Positions 25,091 through 32,886 of a DNA stretch of 41,127 nucleotides are shown one piece after another; position 1 is the first letter of the stretch, and each line of letters begins with the position of its first letter. Under the pieces are notes generated by a model. The model saw nothing but the letters and a program-made list of their open reading frames with translations, had not been told where the DNA came from and did not search any database. The stretch spans positions 1-41,127 of the forward strand of contig JAQYWR010000061.1 in the NCBI GenBank assembly GCA_029379225.1. Direction: 5' to 3'. Both the position numbers and the translations under genes were made by a program. Source of the stretch: Nostoc sp. S4. GTDB lineage: Bacteria; Cyanobacteriota; Cyanobacteriia; Cyanobacteriales; Nostocaceae.

Positions 25091-26083
25091 ATGCAAAATT
25101 TGCAGAATTTCCGCGATTACTATGAGATTTTAGGAGTATCTAAAGACGCCTCTAACGAGGAAATCAAAAAGGTTTATCGGCGATTAGCAAGACAGTATCA
25201 CCCCGATCTCAATCCTGGAAATAAAGCAGCCGAGGAAAAATTTAAGGACATCGGCGAGGCTTATGAAGTGCTTTCAGACCCAGCCAAGCGATCGCAGTAT
25301 GACCAGTTTAGCCGCTATTGGAAGCAACAAGGCTTTGCAGGCAATAAGACACCAAAAGCTAAAAGCTGGCAAACCGGCGCTAACGGTCGCAATGAGAATC
25401 AGGATGTAGATCCAAGTCAGTTCTCAGACTTTGAAAGCTTTATTAATCAAGTTATCGGCGTCAAAAATAAAAATGGGGCAACTACCCCGAATAATAGTAC
25501 TACTAGCGATCCGTTTCGTTCGCCGAGAACAAAAGTTGCTTACACAGTTAACACCCCACCCCGCACTGCTCGTAGAGACATAGAAGCCAGATTGACTCTA
25601 CCATTAGAAAAAGCTTATCAAGGTGGTAACGAACGCATTCGCTTAGAAGATGGGCGATCGCTAGAAATTAATATGCCTCCAGCTATGGTTACAGGTCAAA
25701 CTATTCGTTTGCGAAATCAAGGTGTTGGTGGTGGCGACTTATACTTAAAAATTACCGTTGAACCTCATTCATTGTTTAAACTAGATGGTTTTAATATCCT
25801 CTGTCAAGTACCTGTGACTCCCAGCGAAGCAGTTTTAGGAGGTCAGGTAGAAGCACCCACCCTCGACGGCCCTGTAAAAATGACCATTCCTCCTGGAGTT
25901 AGGTCTGGTCAAAAATTTCGACTAGGCAACAAAGGCTACCCTAACGATGATGGAAAACGTGGCGATCAATTGGTAGAAATTCAGATAGTTACACCAAAAA
26001 ATATTAGTCAAGAAGAACGGGAACTTTATGAAAAGTTACGGCAAATTGAAACCTTTAAACCCCGTGCTGATTTAATACGTTAG
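25091..26083 (+). CDS. dnaJ: type II DnaJ (Hsp40) co-chaperone
   Basis: A 330-residue protein. The J-domain is at about 8-75 with HPD in RQYHPDLNPG, followed by a linker (about 85-165) and two beta-sandwich C-terminal domains (about 170-315). The Cys-rich zinc fingers of type I DnaJ are absent, so it is type II (CbpA/DnaJ3-like). It stimulates the ATPase of DnaK, here probably the one just upstream (182-base gap with a repeat). The ATG at 25091 is natural. Same orientation as dnaK, so coregulation is plausible although not proven by a shared operon. Confidence 0.92.
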   Translation: MQNLQNFRDYYEILGVSKDASNEEIKKVYRRLARQYHPDLNPGNKAAEEKFKDIGEAYEVLSDPAKRSQYDQFSRYWKQQGFAGNKTPKAKSWQTGANGRNENQDVDPSQFSDFESFINQVIGVKNKNGATTPNNSTTSDPFRSPRTKVAYTVNTPPRTARRDIEARLTLPLEKAYQGGNERIRLEDGRSLEINMPPAMVTGQTIRLRNQGVGGGDLYLKITVEPHSLFKLDGFNILCQVPVTPSEAVLGGQVEAPTLDGPVKMTIPPGVRSGQKFRLGNKGYPNDDGKRGDQLVEIQIVTPKNISQEERELYEKLRQIETFKPRADLIR

Positions 26084-26137
26084 AAACTAGCTTTTCATTG
26101 GATGTCAAAAAAGAGCGATGGTTGGGAGATAATTTAC

Positions 26138-26350
26138 ATGACTTTCCAAGAGCTACAAATAGGCGATTACTTTCGTGTTTTTGGTATAAGTGCTGAATGC
26201 GTGTATAGAAAGGCAAGCATTTCTCATTGTAGTCAAAACACTTTGTTACAGCCGATTCGACCCAGCACAAAGGTTATAATACTTACTCCTACAGAAGTCA
26301 CTAACTATTTTGCAACCAAGCAAGAGTATCTTAAAAGCCTCGTAAAATAA
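26138..26350 (+). CDS. small conserved-looking protein after dnaJ
   Basis: A 70-residue protein, starting at the ATG at 26138 (MTFQELQIGDYFRVFG) with GGGAGAT 8 bases upstream; an earlier ATG at 26102 is less likely. The pattern LQIGDYFRV...ECVYRKASISHC...TPTEVTNYF suggests a small beta-rich domain. I do not recognise the family. Short cyanobacterial proteins with the 'F..L.IGD.F' opening exist, but I cannot name one. It lies 54 bases after dnaJ on the same strand. Confidence 0.55.
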   Translation: MTFQELQIGDYFRVFGISAECVYRKASISHCSQNTLLQPIRPSTKVIILTPTEVTNYFATKQEYLKSLVK

Positions 26351-26358
26351 AGATTTTA

Positions 26359-26463
26359 CTAGCTATAGATGCGGCTGGTAGGATAAAGCTCTACATAATT
26401 TTTGGCATTACGCTTAAAATCAGTAAGAGTTTGACTATTTTCGAGATTGATTTTGAGCTGCAT
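26359..26463 (-). pseudogene. truncated Phd/YefM-like antitoxin start
   Basis: Minus-strand frame of 34 codons, from the ATG at 26463 (MQLKINLENSQTLTDFKRNA) to a stop at 26359. The SQTLTDFKRNAKNYVE part resembles the N-terminal beta strand and first helix of Phd/YefM antitoxins (L..FRRNA.EFIE...). The expected continuation (about 50 more residues) is missing and replaced by LYPTSRIYS and a stop. It may be a decayed TA gene; no toxin gene is next to it. The assignment is by eye only. Confidence 0.5.
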
Positions 26464-26602
26464 CGCATCTAATTAAATGCATTGTTAAGATATATTACCA
26501 GATGCTAGGCCTGCTGTGTCTTCTCTAATTCACAAAGGATTTAAAATATAAAAAATATCTTTGAGCAAAGTGACTCAAACAGCCGTGAATCAGGAAGGGA
26601 CA

Positions 26603-27121
26603 ATGGCACAAAGCAGTGAACCAACTTATTACTCCCTGCTAGGACTGCATCCCTCGGCATCCGTAATTGATATTCGTCGGGCTTATCGACAACTGAGCAA
26701 GCTTTATCATCCTGATACTACAGACTTGCCTGCTGCTGTAGCTATTGCCAAATTTCAGCAACTCAACGAAGCTTACGCCACCCTGAGCCATCCAGAACGT
26801 CGGTTAAGCTACGATTTAAAAATTGGCTATTCCCGCTTTGGAGTGATTCAACCGCCCTCTGATTTGAATCATCCTGTTTCGCCTTCCTATGACTTCTCAA
26901 AATCAGCTTATCTTGATGCGAGCGATCGCCCCTTGTCATCTGGTGAAATCTTCGCTTTATTTATGCTGGTGTTAACATTTGTAGGCTGCGTGTTACTTGC
27001 AGTTGCCATTGGCTTAACTCGTGGTGATACTGCTTTCCATACAAATCTGCTGCAACCAACTCCATCTGTACAGCAGTTAGAATTCCCAATTCAGAATTCA
27101 GAGTTGATAATTGAGAAGTAA
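26603..27121 (+). CDS. membrane-anchored J-domain protein
   Basis: A 172-residue protein from the ATG at 26603 (AGGAAGGGAC upstream; a TTG at 26561 would add 14 residues). The J-domain covers about 6-70 with HPD in KLYHPDTT, followed by a linker and one hydrophobic helix at about 118-142 (FALFMLVLTFVGCVLLAV) near the C-terminus. A J-protein tethered to a membrane probably recruits an Hsp70 to it. It stands in the DnaK-DnaJ cluster, same strand. The exact DnaK partner is not known. Confidence 0.85.
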   Translation: MAQSSEPTYYSLLGLHPSASVIDIRRAYRQLSKLYHPDTTDLPAAVAIAKFQQLNEAYATLSHPERRLSYDLKIGYSRFGVIQPPSDLNHPVSPSYDFSKSAYLDASDRPLSSGEIFALFMLVLTFVGCVLLAVAIGLTRGDTAFHTNLLQPTPSVQQLEFPIQNSELIIEK

Positions 27122-27250
27122 AACAGGTTTAATCGCTAACACCAAATCTAGTTTGTTTACTTGATGCTTGTTGAAATCTCCTGTAGTTACCTTAATGGTA
27201 ATTAAATATTAAAAATTAAAAAATTTCCTAATCCAAAATCCAAAATTCTT

Positions 27251-27523
27251 ATGTCTTTTCTTCCCTCAGATACCCCCTTATACAATCATCCCTTGCCACA
27301 AATTGAGCAGTGGCTAAAAGACCAAGGTTGTCAACAAGACGAAACACAAAGGCATTGTTGGCGCGTACAGCGACCGACTTGGCAAGCTGAACTATGGCTT
27401 GATGTTGAGCAAATCGTAGTGCGATATATCCAATCTGAGGAAAATGGACAACATATCCAACGCTCGTTCAAATATTCTCTGAGTCGGCAAGATATAGAAC
27501 AAGCAGTGTTTGCTGGGCCGTAA
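27251..27523 (+). CDS. DUF3143-family small protein
   Basis: A 90-residue protein beginning MSFLPSDTPLYNHPLPQIEQ. The LYNHPLP(Q)IE(Q)WL opening and the CWRV...WQAELWLDVEQIVVRY strands match my memory of DUF3143, a cyanobacterial family of unknown function often found next to J-domain genes. That matches the context here: it lies 129 bases after the membrane J-protein. Soluble, no signal peptide. Start ATG at 27251 is clear. Confidence 0.75.
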   Translation: MSFLPSDTPLYNHPLPQIEQWLKDQGCQQDETQRHCWRVQRPTWQAELWLDVEQIVVRYIQSEENGQHIQRSFKYSLSRQDIEQAVFAGP

Positions 27524-27558
27524 GAAAACTAATACAGGCTTGTAAGCAAAGAATAATA

Positions 27559-27618
27559 CTGTTTGAAAACCAACTTGCTTATGCAGACTTAGTGGTGTTG
27601 AATAAAACTGACTTGCTC
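27559..27618 (+). pseudogene. remnant of a CobW/COG0523-family GTPase
   Basis: A 20-codon stretch (LFENQLAYADLVVLNKTDLL) in the gap after DUF3143 reads as the G4 (NKxD) region of CobW-type metal-chaperone GTPases, which typically have LFENQL.YADLVVLNKTDL. The frame is open a little further but loses similarity, and there is no Walker A or start. It is a leftover, not a gene. The rest of the 27524-27907 gap shows only AT-rich spacer with a CT-rich stretch. Confidence 0.6.
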
Positions 27619-27907
27619 GCGTCGCTTACTCCCTTCCGGTGTAAGATTGCTGATGTAATTTTTTTCTTCTGCTCCCTTGCTTGTTGCTGCCTAAACGGTA
27701 ATCTTCGGGCGCAAAAGCAGTAGTTTTCATCGGTCATGATTTGAAATCTTCAGAAATCAAATCTTAACTTGTAGCTTTATAAATTGGGCATTAAGCATGG
27801 GAAGAGGTAGGGAAGCAGAGGAAAAAGACTTTGTATAACTTCGCCTTTGCTCCTTTGCTCTTCATCTACCCTGCCCCTTATTTTCCTACTCTCAACTTTA
27901 CAAAACT

Positions 27908-28366
27908 ATGACGATTTCTCAAATATTTAACATTGCCAATCTTTTCGTCTTACCTTTTTGGGCTTTAATGATTTTATTACCAAATTGGAAAGTAACACAG
28001 CGAATAATAGCTTCATATCTGCCTTTTGTGGCGTTAGCTGGAGTATATTTATATTTATTTATTAACAGCGTTACTCCAGAAAATGCCCAAGATTTCTCGA
28101 ATCTCCAATTAGCTGATGTTGCCCGACTGTTTGCAGATGAAAAAGTTGCAGCAACGGGTTGGATTCATTTTTTGACAATGGATTTATTTGTTGGTCGCTG
28201 GATATATTTAGAAGGACAAAAAACAAGTATTTGGACAATTCATTCCTTAGCTTTATGTTTCTTTGCTGGCCCTTTAGGATTACTGTCTCATATCTTTACT
28301 AACTGGATATCTCAGAGATTTTTTCCCAAGTTGCAGCCAAATGAAGCTGTGACACTAGCAGAATAA
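27908..28366 (+). CDS. ABA4-like (DUF4281) membrane protein
   Basis: A 152-residue protein with four hydrophobic helices: near the N-terminus (FNIANLFVLPFWALMILLP), about 35-50, about 78-100 with the TMDLFVGRWIYLEG motif, and about 112-140. The FNIANL, GWIHFLTMDLFVGRWIY and SLALCFFAGPLGLLSH segments match the ABA4-like family. Plant ABA4 is required for neoxanthin synthesis; cyanobacterial members are probably carotenoid-related, but their reaction is unproven. Thylakoid or plasma membrane. Start ATG at 27908. A hairpin lies 30 bases past the stop. Confidence 0.85.
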   Translation: MTISQIFNIANLFVLPFWALMILLPNWKVTQRIIASYLPFVALAGVYLYLFINSVTPENAQDFSNLQLADVARLFADEKVAATGWIHFLTMDLFVGRWIYLEGQKTSIWTIHSLALCFFAGPLGLLSHIFTNWISQRFFPKLQPNEAVTLAE

Positions 28367-28395
28367 AAAGTATCATCAACTAACACATAGAATTG

Positions 28396-28415
28396 GGTAG
28401 CACAGGGGTGCTACC
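28396..28415. terminator. hairpin after the ABA4-like gene
   Basis: GGTAGCAC (28396-28403), loop AGGG, and GTGCTACC (28408-28415) form a perfect 8-bp stem. No T-run follows directly, so it may be a REP-like palindrome that also limits readthrough. Confidence 0.5.
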
Positions 28416-28533
28416 TTACCAGAAGATGACAAATTATATAAAATAGCTAAGACAAAATAAATTAGGAAGATTTTCTTTCAAATTATTAATCAAGATAAAT
28501 TTTTCTCTAAGTTAGCATTTATAAAAAATGTGG

Positions 28534-28620
28534 TTAATTAAGTTGGCAGTCAACGATATGCCAAGTTCCAGCACTCCAGAAGAACTGCTCCACCCAACTA
28601 CCGTACCGACCTCCAAGACT
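28534..28620 (-). pseudogene. displaced C-terminus of the exported hypothetical protein
   Basis: A minus-strand frame, shifted by +1 relative to the gene ending at 28598, reads LGGRYGSWVEQFFWSAG, then a TWHIVDCQLN end and a stop at 28534-28536. It has no start of its own. The paired Cys would complement those in the main frame. It could also be a sequencing error rather than a true mutation. Confidence 0.5.
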
Positions 28621-29068
28621 TGAGTTTGGTTAGTGCAGGTTTTGAAGGTGTAGACAAATTGAGTCGATATTGGATTATTGGGACATAAGAACCATTACCC
28701 TCGCGCACAGTGACGATAAAGGCTGTTTTCTTACTTGGGTCTTTGTCGATTTTATCGATGTAACCAGACTGTATTTTTTCTATTTCTAAAGGTTTTGCTT
28801 GTTTAAATCCTGGTTGTGAAATACAAATAATAGCACTTCCATCTTGATACCTACCTGAATAAAACCAATAAGTTTGTCCTTTGGTTTGAAATTCAGATTT
28901 ATAAAAAATAGTTCCCCTGTCGAACTCATTTAATTGCTGATTTTGTTTGCAATTATTATCAATGTATGTTTCTTGAGCAACAGTTGGAGTATTAGAAGAT
29001 AAAGCCAGTATTAAACTAATTGCTAATCCAGTTATCAGCGTTGTTTTAGGAATAAAATTATAAATCAT
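28598..29068 (-). CDS. exported hypothetical protein, probably frameshifted at its C-terminus
   Basis: A 156-residue protein from the ATG at 29068; an ATG at 29083 would add five residues. A signal peptide (about residues 8-31, ALSSNTPTVAQ) is followed by a mature domain with two Cys (NNCKQN, IICIS) and an aromatic YWFYSGRYQDGSAIICI strand. I do not recognise the family. The frame ends LKSWRSVR, but directly beyond, in another frame of the same strand, the sequence continues to 28534 with convincing protein content (GRYGSWVEQFFWSAGTW and a Cys). An extra base near 28600-28615 probably cut off the real C-terminus. Confidence 0.6.
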   Translation of the reverse strand: MIYNFIPKTTLITGLAISLILALSSNTPTVAQETYIDNNCKQNQQLNEFDRGTIFYKSEFQTKGQTYWFYSGRYQDGSAIICISQPGFKQAKPLEIEKIQSGYIDKIDKDPSKKTAFIVTVREGNGSYVPIIQYRLNLSTPSKPALTKLKSWRSVR

Positions 29069-29243
29069 AAAGTGCGATCGCATTGGTTATGAATAACCAA
29101 GAAATTAGTAGTTATAAATTAAGTATATTTTCTCCTAAATATTGCAAATGTAAAAGTCATTAATATTCAAGTGGAAACATCTCATCAACCAGTGCTAGCA
29201 GATGCCCAAGTACCTGATGCGTTAACAATTAAGCAATTATCGG

Positions 29244-29498
29244 TTACGAATTAACTTTTCCTTTAATTAAGCGGTGGAACAACCGACAAGGCCAGAAAAA
29301 AGCTCCACAAAGACTTACTGAGGCAATGACAGTGACAATTCGCCAATTCAAATTAGACGAATTGTCAGACTCCAAGGGCTGTTGTGTACTTTTGACTAGT
29401 TCTGGCGCAGAATGAGAGAGTTGGCTGGCTGTACTCACCCCTTCAATCGCTGCTCCAATTAGATAAGCTACCAGGGCAATTATTAGCCAGTGGTTCAT
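29244..29498 (-). CDS. small two-helix membrane protein
   Basis: An 84-residue protein with hydrophobic helices at about 2-22 (HWLIIALVAYLIGAAIEG) and about 52-73 (WRIVTVIASVSLCGAFFW), joined by a polar Ser-rich loop and ending in a basic tail. Unknown family. It is one of three small minus-strand genes downstream of the secretion cluster, but gaps of 83 and more bases leave operon membership open. Start ATG at 29498. Confidence 0.5.
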   Translation of the reverse strand: MNHWLIIALVAYLIGAAIEGVSTASQLSHSAPELVKSTQQPLESDNSSNLNWRIVTVIASVSLCGAFFWPCRLFHRLIKGKVNS

Positions 29499-29581
29499 TC
29501 TGTTATACTATTTGAACTGTGAGCGTATGCTTGGCAGCAAACAATCATTTAGTTTCTTGTCTTAATGATTGCCACCTTGCC

Positions 29582-29800
29582 CTAAGATAATCGACCTTCG
29601 GCCGTATCGCGAATTAGAGGCAATTTAGATTTTATATAAGTATTAAGGATGCCATCTACTTGAGCGTCAAGTCCTTGCTTAGCTTTTAACTGCTGGAGGA
29701 GCAATTGTACTAAAGCCGCATCGTCAAACTGGAGCAAGGTGTTCACTTGGGTAGACTCGATTACAGCCCAGAGCTGTTGGATCATTTTGGCAGTGATCAT
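29582..29800 (-). CDS. small helical cytosolic protein
   Basis: A 72-residue protein, all predicted helix (MIQQLWAVIESTQVNTLLQF, then LVQLLLQQLKAK), ending KLPLIRDTAEGRLS. No membrane segment or known motif that I can name. It resembles small conserved cyanobacterial proteins of unknown function. The ATG at 29800 has an AGGTTA-type weak ribosome-binding site. 83 bases upstream of the two-helix membrane gene. Confidence 0.5.
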   Translation of the reverse strand: MITAKMIQQLWAVIESTQVNTLLQFDDAALVQLLLQQLKAKQGLDAQVDGILNTYIKSKLPLIRDTAEGRLS

Positions 29801-30393
29801 GAGTCTGTAACCTCTTAAGCTTTTCTTTATATTTACACGAATTTTGAATTTGTGCTTGATTTTTATCTGAATATTTGTAAAGATATCTGTTAAAAACGCT
29901 TAAGTCTGCCGTTCTCCTGGGGTTAAGCCTTAAATACTTTCTAGATCTGATTTTAGCGACTTTTTATAAAGACTGGAGAGACAAGGGAGTGGGGAGATGA
30001 GGGGATGGGGAGAAGTAGCCAATGACTAATGGTCTATAGCAGTCCTAAATAAGAAAGCGAAATATTGCTGCTGCTGGCTGTTGAGAGCCAGTTGCTACCC
30101 TAAGGGAACGCTTTGAGCAAACAACTCTTGGAAAATACGCAACACCCTGGCTTCTGTTAACAGTTAACAGTCAACAGTCAACGGTCAACACTAGTATTTT
30201 TCACAACTCAAATAGGATTGCTAAGTAAAGCGGTGTGGAAAAACAAAACTATGTTAAGAAAAATTAAATAGGCTTAAACCTTCTTCCCTCCTGTTCTCTG
30301 CTGACGGTCGCGGACTCGCTAACGCTGCGCTATCCTGCCTCCTACCTCATCCCAACGATAAATATTCACAGCGACCTACTTATATGTCCATCT
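29801..30393. other. repeat-containing gap downstream of the VirB9-like gene
   Basis: No gene is visible in these 593 bases. It contains a GA-rich minisatellite fragment (GGGGAGATGAGGGGATGGGG, 29992-30011), one copy of a dispersed repeat (30082-30126, TGAGAGCCAGTTGCTACCCT...) and a tandem CAACAGT-type run (30163-30188). Confidence 0.5.
30082..30126. repeat. dispersed repeat, copy A
   Basis: TGAGAGCCAGTTGCTACCCT then AAGGGAACGCTTTGAGCAAACA. A diverged copy lies at 31179-31219, so the pair brackets the VirB9-like gene. Confidence 0.55.
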
Positions 30394-30969
30394 CTATTGT
30401 GAAACTCTTACACAAGATGGTTGCTGACCAGAAGGAGGATCGGGAAAAATTGCTAGAGTGTGATAGTCTGGAGCATTTTCACCATATATGACTCGAAAAG
30501 TATATAATTTGTTTCTACCTTGGTCTTCAGTAACAACTGTTAAAAGTGTATTGCTAGTTTTAGGAAGCCCAGGAATATTTAGTTTAGGAATTCGTCTAAG
30601 TTGAATTACATTTGCTGCTGAGTTTTTACAATCTCCAGTAATAGTATTGGGTTCTTGACCAAATTGCATACATACTGGGCCATCAAAATCTATAGTTACT
30701 TGCGATGGATCGTTTAACCAAACTTTTTTAATTACTTCTCCAGTGGGAATAAAACTTAAGTTTGTTCCTTGTTGATAGGAAATATCGATGGTAGGTATTA
30801 GTCCCCCTAAACCCTGTGCTTGGCAGGAAAATATGGAACGCAGAACGGCGTTATTAGCTACAGCACGGTCTACCAATAAGAACATAGTAACCGAGAAAAT
30901 TAAGGAAGCTATAGGTAGGAAATAAGAATTATCTAGAGTATTTCCTGGTAACTTAGTATTATTTTTCAT
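30394..30969 (-). CDS. VirB9/TraK-like secretion channel protein
   Basis: A 191-residue exported protein with a signal anchor (about 16-38, LPIASLIFSVTMFLLVDRAV). The beta-rich body shows the pattern typical of the VirB9/TraK N-terminal domain: VWLNDPSQVTIDFDGPVCMQ, then LLTVVTEDQGRNKLYTFRV. This family forms the outer-membrane core ring of type IV secretion systems with VirB10. Similarity is by pattern only and the C-terminal VirB7-binding part of classical VirB9 seems absent, so a shorter TraK-like variant is likely. A 324-base repeat-containing gap separates it from the virB10-like gene, so it may have its own promoter. Confidence 0.55.
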   Translation of the reverse strand: MKNNTKLPGNTLDNSYFLPIASLIFSVTMFLLVDRAVANNAVLRSIFSCQAQGLGGLIPTIDISYQQGTNLSFIPTGEVIKKVWLNDPSQVTIDFDGPVCMQFGQEPNTITGDCKNSAANVIQLRRIPKLNIPGLPKTSNTLLTVVTEDQGRNKLYTFRVIYGENAPDYHTLAIFPDPPSGQQPSCVRVSQ

Positions 30970-31178
30970 GGTTGCAAATGGTGAAATTGGTAGAGAGAAC
31001 AGGGGAAAAAAGGCTTATCTCAAGCGTCTTGGAAGATAGAATAGAATACTAATTACTAATTAGTATTACCTAATCCAAAGCTTTGAGTTTCTGTTCATCA
31101 GAAGCTAGGATTCAGTCTCAACTGAAAGTCTAAGGTAACTCCAAGAAATAAACGATCGCGTTTGAAGTTGCTGACTGA

Positions 31179-31219
31179 TGAGCGCCAGTTGTTACCCTAT
31201 GTGAATGCTTGAGCGAACA
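31179..31219. repeat. dispersed repeat, copy B
   Basis: TGAGCGCCAGTTGTTACCCT then ATGTGAATGCTTGAGCGAACA, a diverged copy of 30082-30126, inside the otherwise empty 324-base gap (30970-31293) between the VirB9-like and VirB10-like genes. Confidence 0.55.
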
Positions 31220-31293
31220 ATAGGGAGAACCACCACAATGCACTGGCTCCTGATGAGTGTTGACTGCAAACAATGAGATATTTTTTGTCAGTT

Positions 31294-32886
31294 CTAAAAT
31301 TGCGTTACTTGGTTAACATATATTTCAATATTTGTACCTGCTGGCAAAAACCAAATGTTAGTTTGTTGTGACATTTGGGCGATCGCTTGTTGATTGCGTT
31401 GGGCAATTTGGGGTACTACAGAGTTCATACCACCTTCCACAATCCCGGCTGCAAGGTTGCGTCTGTTTTTAGTGACAGTAACTAGGCTAGTGCTACTGCT
31501 AGTGTTGCCATCGGTAGTAGTTGTTGAAGTAAGTGGTTGGAGTTCGGTATCAGAACGATTTATTAACTCTGCTGCTTTACCAATACCTCCCAAAACGAAT
31601 AGTCCCAAATCCATTGATGCTATGGACGAACTTTGACCGGGAAATTTATTTGCGATTAAAGGTTTACCTTGGACACCGCGAACAATAATTGCATTGTTGG
31701 GTAAACTTTGTTCTGTAGGGTTGCCATTATTTGGCGAGATAACTTTGACTACGTTCATCTGCAAAAGACCTTGTTCGGAGAGGGAACGAATTTCAGCTAG
31801 GAATTCGGTGTTTGCAGGTAGAGCGATCGCACCATCCGCAGATTTTAGCGGTTGTTTCAATCGGATCACAAATACATTTTTGTCTCCCTGTCCTTCATCT
31901 CCACCACCCGATTTAGTGGTTTCCCCAAATATTGCTGTTGCTAATACAGCTTTAGCACTAGTCCCGATGGCTACAGATTTGTCTCCCTGTTGTTGTGGTT
32001 GACTGGCTACAGGAGCTTCCTGTTCTGCGGTTTGCTCAGGATTGGAGTTTGGTGTCTGTTGAGGTGGCTGTGGTTGGTTTGCAGGTTCGGAAGCAGCTGC
32101 GATGTTATTAGGTTGGTCGGTGGCATTTACTTGGCCGTAGCTACCTAACTTTGCTAGCTTTGTCCACTGATCGAATGGGTTTGGTGGGGCCGGTGGAGTG
32201 CTGGTAACTACGGGTTGGGGGTTTGGCTTGACAACTGGTAGCTGGGATATTGGCGGCGAAGCTTGAGCAGGTACTCTGACGATGCGCTCAACTGGCACTG
32301 GCTGACGCACATAAACTGTTGGTGCTGGTGTTGGTATCACTTGTTGTCTGGTTCTGGAAGAAGGTGATGGTTCTACCTGTAAGGCTGGTGTGGGCGTTGA
32401 TTTTGCCATTCTCAGCTGTTGTTGAGCAGCTTTTACTGACTGTGCTTGTTCACTCAAGGCTAATTTAGTTTTGAGAGTATCGACTTCCCCTTCTAATTGT
32501 TGAGAGGTTGATTGATTTGTTGGTTGCGATCGCACTTGTGGGGAAAGATTATTTTTTGGCTTTTGACTGCTGCTACTCATCAATTGCGACAAAAACACAC
32601 CAGCCATCAATACTACTGCTAAAGTAGCAGCACCTACTAAGCCTAACTTGGCAAAGGGGTTAGATGAGAGGGGTTGCTCTGTTTTAACTTCTTCTGGTTC
32701 AGGCGACGGTTGCGAAATTGCAGAGTCTTCTGATGGTTGGCGTTCGTGAGAAAATTCTTCTTCAAAGCCAACCAACCTGGCCATCCGTGATTCCCAATCT
32801 AAAGATTGTATTTCTTGGCGATTATCAGTGTCTAAAGTCAATAGACTTGGTGGAGGGGTTTCTGTCGGAATTGAATATTTAGTCAT
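31294..32886 (-). CDS. VirB10/TrbI/TraB-like T4SS scaffold protein
   Basis: A 530-residue protein: a cytosolic N-terminus (about 1-80), one transmembrane helix (about 83-106, LGLVGAATLAVVLMAGVFLS), a long Pro/Gln-rich periplasmic linker (about 110-310) and a C-terminal TrbI-type domain (about 310-530) containing ALPANTEFLAEI and ending FLPAGTNIEIYVNQ, the classical VirB10 end pattern. VirB10 spans from inner to outer membrane and opens the channel. Its start overlaps the upstream VirB8-like stop by four bases (translational coupling). Next gene downstream is the VirB9-like protein, in reversed order compared with the classical operon. Confidence 0.8.
   Translation of the reverse strand: MTKYSIPTETPPPSLLTLDTDNRQEIQSLDWESRMARLVGFEEEFSHERQPSEDSAISQPSPEPEEVKTEQPLSSNPFAKLGLVGAATLAVVLMAGVFLSQLMSSSSQKPKNNLSPQVRSQPTNQSTSQQLEGEVDTLKTKLALSEQAQSVKAAQQQLRMAKSTPTPALQVEPSPSSRTRQQVIPTPAPTVYVRQPVPVERIVRVPAQASPPISQLPVVKPNPQPVVTSTPPAPPNPFDQWTKLAKLGSYGQVNATDQPNNIAAASEPANQPQPPQQTPNSNPEQTAEQEAPVASQPQQQGDKSVAIGTSAKAVLATAIFGETTKSGGGDEGQGDKNVFVIRLKQPLKSADGAIALPANTEFLAEIRSLSEQGLLQMNVVKVISPNNGNPTEQSLPNNAIIVRGVQGKPLIANKFPGQSSSIASMDLGLFVLGGIGKAAELINRSDTELQPLTSTTTTDGNTSSSTSLVTVTKNRRNLAAGIVEGGMNSVVPQIAQRNQQAIAQMSQQTNIWFLPAGTNIEIYVNQVTQF

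Noticed and set aside
29165..29254. Short plus-strand frame reading VPDALTIKQLSVTN at its end
   Set aside because: Looks a little like the start of a POTRA domain, but too short, with no start codon and no continuation; kept only as a note.
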